Under the pieces are notes generated by a model. That model did no database searches. It had not been told where the DNA came from and worked only from the letters and a program-made list of their open reading frames with translations. A DNA stretch of 8,928 nt from Bacteriovoracaceae bacterium UBA7695. GTDB taxonomy: Bacteria > Bdellovibrionota > Bacteriovoracia > Bacteriovoracales > Bacteriovoracaceae. Location of the stretch: NCBI GenBank assembly GCA_002482685.1, contig DLGL01000056.1:1-8928 (forward strand), in the 5' to 3' direction. A program made the translations under genes and the position numbers. Shown here in pieces: positions 6,650 to 8,928 of this stretch (position 1 is the stretch's first letter; each line of letters opens with the position of its first letter).

Positions 6650-7738
6650 TTAGCCTATCTTCCTCATAGCGAGTCCAATGGCGACCGCTGAGACTGCGGC
6701 CAGATGATCCAGTCCTTTATCAGCTTTTTTTTCGTCTACCTTAAAGGCAGGGAAGATTTCTAAGGTCTTTATTTCCAGACCCGTGGATGCGGATAATTTT
6801 TCAGATAGGCCTGGGAGAAGAGAGTTTCCACCGGTTATAAAGCAGTAGTTCACTTTCTCAGCACTGCCTTGGGTAACATAAAAGTTAATATTCTTTCTAA
6901 CCTCAGAAACCTGAGAATCAATTTGAGAATTTATGATATTAACAATTTCTTGTGGAAGATTTCCGTTTTCATCTCCACTTGTTTTCAAATCTTCAGCTTC
7001 TTCGTAGCTAACACCCATTTGACGTTGAATTTCTTCGGTGATTAGACCGCCACCAATGGGCAACTCTTTAGTAAAAATTGGTCCACCACGTTTATAGATT
7101 ACTACCTTGGTGGTTTGAGCACCAAAATCAATAAGAAGTGTTCCTTGGGAATATTCTTCCAGATTATCTTTGTAAACTTCTTCAAAGACATTGGAGATAG
7201 CAAATACGTTGAGATCAACGATCTTTGTCGTGATCTTTGCTTCAACTAAAATTTTTGAAAAATTTTCAACTAGATCTGTTCGAGCAGCCGCAACGATTGC
7301 ATCATTTCCGCCGCCCTCGTTCTCTCCTAAAATATCAAAAGATATCTGAGACTCGTCAGCACCAAAAGTTATGTACTGCTCAGCTTCCCACATAATATGA
7401 TCTTCGATTTCTTCTTTTGATCCCTCAGGAACATTTAATCTTTTAGTCATCGTGTTTGGACCATAGAGCCCTAGACAAGCTATTTTAGATTTTATTCCAG
7501 CTCGCGACATTGCTTCTTTTAGTCCATCCACAATTTCCGAAGGTTTTTGGATTTCATCCTCGATGATGGCTGCTTCTGAAAGAACAAATGTGCCAAATTT
7601 ATCGATTTTAAATTTGCCTGGTGAACCGCTAAGTTCGCAGACCTTAATGGAGTGAGCACCAATATCAATACCAAAAATCCCGCCGGGATTTAATTTACTA
7701 ATAAAATCTTGTAACTGATCAGATAATGATGCTGCCAA
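6650..7738 (-). CDS. pilM: Type IV pilus assembly protein PilM, actin-like ATPase fold
   Basis: PilM is a cytoplasmic actin/FtsA-like protein that binds nucleotide and the PilN N-terminus and links the alignment complex to the pilus motors. The 362 residues have the fold's signature elements: phosphate-1 loop GIDIGAHSIKVCEL (23-36), WEAEQYITF (117-125, the PilM-specific motif usually WEAEQYIPF), phosphate-2 loop LLIDFGAQTTKVVIY (201-215), and adenosine motif ITGGNSLLPGL (301-311). The C-terminus AVSAVAIGLAMRKIG is typical. The start is TTG at 7738: an in-frame TAA lies two codons upstream and the first internal ATG (Met77) falls after the phosphate-1 loop. AAAGG lies 10 bases before TTG. It is the first gene after a strong promoter and leads the pilMNOPQ run. 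Confidence 0.95.
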   Translation of the reverse strand: MAASLSDQLQDFISKLNPGGIFGIDIGAHSIKVCELSGSPGKFKIDKFGTFVLSEAAIIEDEIQKPSEIVDGLKEAMSRAGIKSKIACLGLYGPNTMTKRLNVPEGSKEEIEDHIMWEAEQYITFGADESQISFDILGENEGGGNDAIVAAARTDLVENFSKILVEAKITTKIVDLNVFAISNVFEEVYKDNLEEYSQGTLLIDFGAQTTKVVIYKRGGPIFTKELPIGGGLITEEIQRQMGVSYEEAEDLKTSGDENGNLPQEIVNIINSQIDSQVSEVRKNINFYVTQGSAEKVNYCFITGGNSLLPGLSEKLSASTGLEIKTLEIFPAFKVDEKKADKGLDHLAAVSAVAIGLAMRKIG

Positions 7739-7748
7739 GGTTTACTTG

Positions 7749-7753
7749 CCTTT
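7749..7753 (-). promoter_or_regulatory. Probable ribosome binding site of pilM (TTG start)
   Basis: AAAGG on the minus strand lies 10 bases before TTG at 7738. An in-frame stop two codons before the TTG rules out a longer protein, so this weak site decides the start. Confidence 0.45.
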
Positions 7754-7776
7754 GAGAATAAACAAAAACTTACCTA

Positions 7777-7806
7777 ATTATAGACAGAGCGAATATGGAG
7801 TATCAA
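7777..7806 (-). promoter_or_regulatory. Near-consensus sigma70 promoter of the pilMNOPQ operon
   Basis: On the minus strand TTGATA (7806-7801, five of six matches to TTGACA) and TATAAT (7782-7777, perfect) are separated by 18 bases. Transcription would start near 7770, giving a leader of about 31 bases before the pilM TTG. It sits in the only sizeable gap of the bacterial part, and no other good promoter is apparent before accC. Confidence 0.75.
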
Positions 7807-7858
7807 GTATTTAGTGCTTCACGCCAATGTGTGAATACCAAAGCAATAAAGACAGGCA

Positions 7859-8635
7859 TTACTTAGTGAAGAATAAGCTTTGAAGAGTTTCGGCCAAATC
7901 TGGGAAAAAGATTTGAAAGCTGGCAACCAGGAGAATGGCAGGTCCAAACGCCATAGGTTTATCTTTGGTCATTTTATTTGTCGCAATGAGAGTCAATCCT
8001 ATGACCGCACCAAGGAAGCAGCTAAGAAAAATATTAAAAAATATACCGACCGGCCCTAAATAAAGACCCAGTATTCCGTATAATTTAATATCTCCTCCAC
8101 CCAATCCTACCTGCCCTCTAATTTTATAAAACAGCCAGGTAACTAGTAGAGTAACTCCAAATCCCAGACCCCCACCAAGGGCCCAGTGAGTCCAAGGAAA
8201 ATAGAATAAGGCATAAGGAAGGATCAGCGCGATTAAATAAATATTGAGTTTATCCAGTAGGAGCTGGTGATCAAGATCAATAAAAAAATGGCATATGAAA
8301 ACACAGGCGATAGCAAAAAAGAAAAAGTAATGCCCTAAACTCACCGCCTCAATATATTCGGGGAATAACCAAAATGAGATAAGCCCGGTGAGAATTTCAA
8401 TTAAAGGGTATCTCCATGAGATCGCATTTCCACAGAATGCGCATTTACCACGAAGAAACAGGAAACTAAAAATAGGGATATTGTGAAACCACTTAAGCTG
8501 AGACTGGCATTTTGGGCAACCTGATCTATCTGATACCAGATTCTTTCCTGCGGGCAAACGTATAATTACAACGTTTAGAAAACTTCCAATCATGCAGCCA
8601 AAAACAAATGAATAAATACTATAGAGAGTATTCAT
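7859..8635 (-). CDS. pilD: Type IV prepilin peptidase / N-methyltransferase
   Basis: PilD cleaves the leader of type IV prepilins (and pseudopilins) on the cytoplasmic face of the inner membrane and methylates the new N-terminus. The 258-residue polytopic protein has the N-terminal methyltransferase/zinc part (GSFLNVVIIRLP, then CPKC at 40-43 and CAFC at 65-68, then SWRYPLIE). It also has both aspartyl-protease motifs: IDLDHQLLLD (119-128) and GLGGGDIKLYG (177-187, catalytic Asp182). The first motif has Leu where LLPD is usual. The C-terminal GPAILLVASF is typical. The ATG at 8635 overlaps the stop of the upstream permease gene as TAATG. It precedes the pilM promoter by about 50 bases and so probably belongs to the upstream transcript. 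Confidence 0.96.
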   Translation of the reverse strand: MNTLYSIYSFVFGCMIGSFLNVVIIRLPAGKNLVSDRSGCPKCQSQLKWFHNIPIFSFLFLRGKCAFCGNAISWRYPLIEILTGLISFWLFPEYIEAVSLGHYFFFFAIACVFICHFFIDLDHQLLLDKLNIYLIALILPYALFYFPWTHWALGGGLGFGVTLLVTWLFYKIRGQVGLGGGDIKLYGILGLYLGPVGIFFNIFLSCFLGAVIGLTLIATNKMTKDKPMAFGPAILLVASFQIFFPDLAETLQSLFFTK

Positions 8636-8928
8636 TAATCAATATTCTTTCGATTAAAAAAGAAAACAATCATTATAAGCAAAAAAAGTGAGTAACAAAA
8701 ACCATAAGCAAGTGAAGAATAGAGGTATTGTGATGGAACCTGGGTTTCATAGAGAACAAAATCTTTTAGATTGAGTTTATAAAATCCAGGCAAGATAAAA
8801 TGATAAGCTTCCAGGACTGATTGCACCATAGGAGAACTCTTAACCATTGAGATACTTTGAGTATCCTTAACAGCATGGCCAAGGATAAGTATCACAAGCG
8901 AGAGAAGTGCCGAAAGAATATTGTTGGC
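8635..8928 (-). CDS. C-terminal part of ABC-2 type transporter permease (PilI-like), partial
   Basis: The frame is open to the window edge, so the 97 residues seen are the end of a longer protein; a GTG at 8895 is not a convincing start. It shows part of a hydrophobic segment (ILSALLSLVILILG), a central loop with NLKDFVLYE, and a final membrane helix (SLAYGFCYSLFLLIMIVFFF) ending in a short basic tail NRKNID. A penultimate loop of 'LKD + V.YE/G' followed by a last helix and R/K-R/K-D/N-L/I is the usual end of ABC-2 permeases of the NosY/PilI type. In Myxococcus pilI (permease of the PilGHI transporter needed for pilus assembly) stands directly before pilD and pilM, the same order as here. The family call is inference from a short fragment. 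Confidence 0.6.
   Translation of the reverse strand, partial: ANNILSALLSLVILILGHAVKDTQSISMVKSSPMVQSVLEAYHFILPGFYKLNLKDFVLYETQVPSQYLYSSLAYGFCYSLFLLIMIVFFFNRKNID

Larger units (their letters stand above)
7739..7858 (-). other. Intergenic region pilD-pilM
   Basis: These 120 bases contain the pilM promoter, a short inverted repeat (TTCAC at 7818-7822 with GTGAA at 7831-7835) just upstream of the -35 box, and the pilM ribosome binding site. No stem followed by a T-run is visible after the pilD stop, so I do not call a terminator. Confidence 0.6.

Noticed and set aside
7739..7858. Rho-independent terminator after pilD
   Set aside because: No stable GC-rich stem followed by a T-run is seen on the minus strand in this gap.
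1..8928. CRISPR array, tRNA/rRNA gene, insertion sequence or defence system
   Set aside because: No repeated spaced units, RNA-gene motifs, transposase or terminal repeats are visible; the bacterial part is densely filled by recognised genes.

Overview
The window is almost entirely one strand of dense, AT-rich bacterial genes (read right to left, on the minus strand) holding the core assembly genes of a type IV pilus (T4P), followed by housekeeping genes. The order ABC-2 permease (pilI-like), pilD, pilM, pilN, pilO, pilP, pilQ, TPR gene, aroQ, efp, accB, accC, and the protein sequences themselves, point to the old 'deltaproteobacterial' groups. The pilI-pilD-pilM-N-O-P-Q order is that known from Myxococcus. 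The low G+C and the pilQ-TPR-aroQ-efp-accBC run fit the Bdellovibrionota (Bdellovibrio/Bacteriovorax-like predators) better. This taxonomic call is inference, not a database result.

Region by region (minus strand, right to left): 8928-8635 is the C-terminal end of a membrane protein, probably the PilI-type ABC-2 permease. Prepilin peptidase pilD (8635-7859) starts in an overlap with its stop codon. A 120-base gap (7858-7739) carries a near-consensus sigma70 promoter. From there pilM (TTG start), pilN, pilO, pilP and pilQ follow with gaps of -1 to 11 bases and encode the inner-membrane alignment complex and the outer-membrane secretin. A TPR protein (GTG start), aroQ (type II dehydroquinase), efp (elongation factor P), accB (biotin carboxyl carrier protein) and the start of accC continue the same run. 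No terminator is visible, so the promoter at 7777-7806 could drive everything down to accC.

The striking part is the left end (1 to about 600). The accC reading frame starts like a bacterial gene (TAATG overlap with accB, then about ten AT-rich codons). From the motif VLIANRGEIA onward it becomes G+C-richer and reads as a eukaryotic propionyl-CoA carboxylase alpha-like biotin carboxylase interrupted by two GT-AG introns (471-389, 83 nt; 301-232, 70 nt). Removing both gives an uninterrupted 159-residue biotin carboxylase N-terminus with perfect family alignment across both junctions. The simplest explanation is an assembly chimera, joined at a conserved stretch, between a bacterial contig and a nuclear gene of a microbial eukaryote. 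A true transfer of an intron-bearing gene into a bacterium is the less likely alternative. I saw no mobile element, CRISPR array, tRNA or rRNA, and no new defence-type system.
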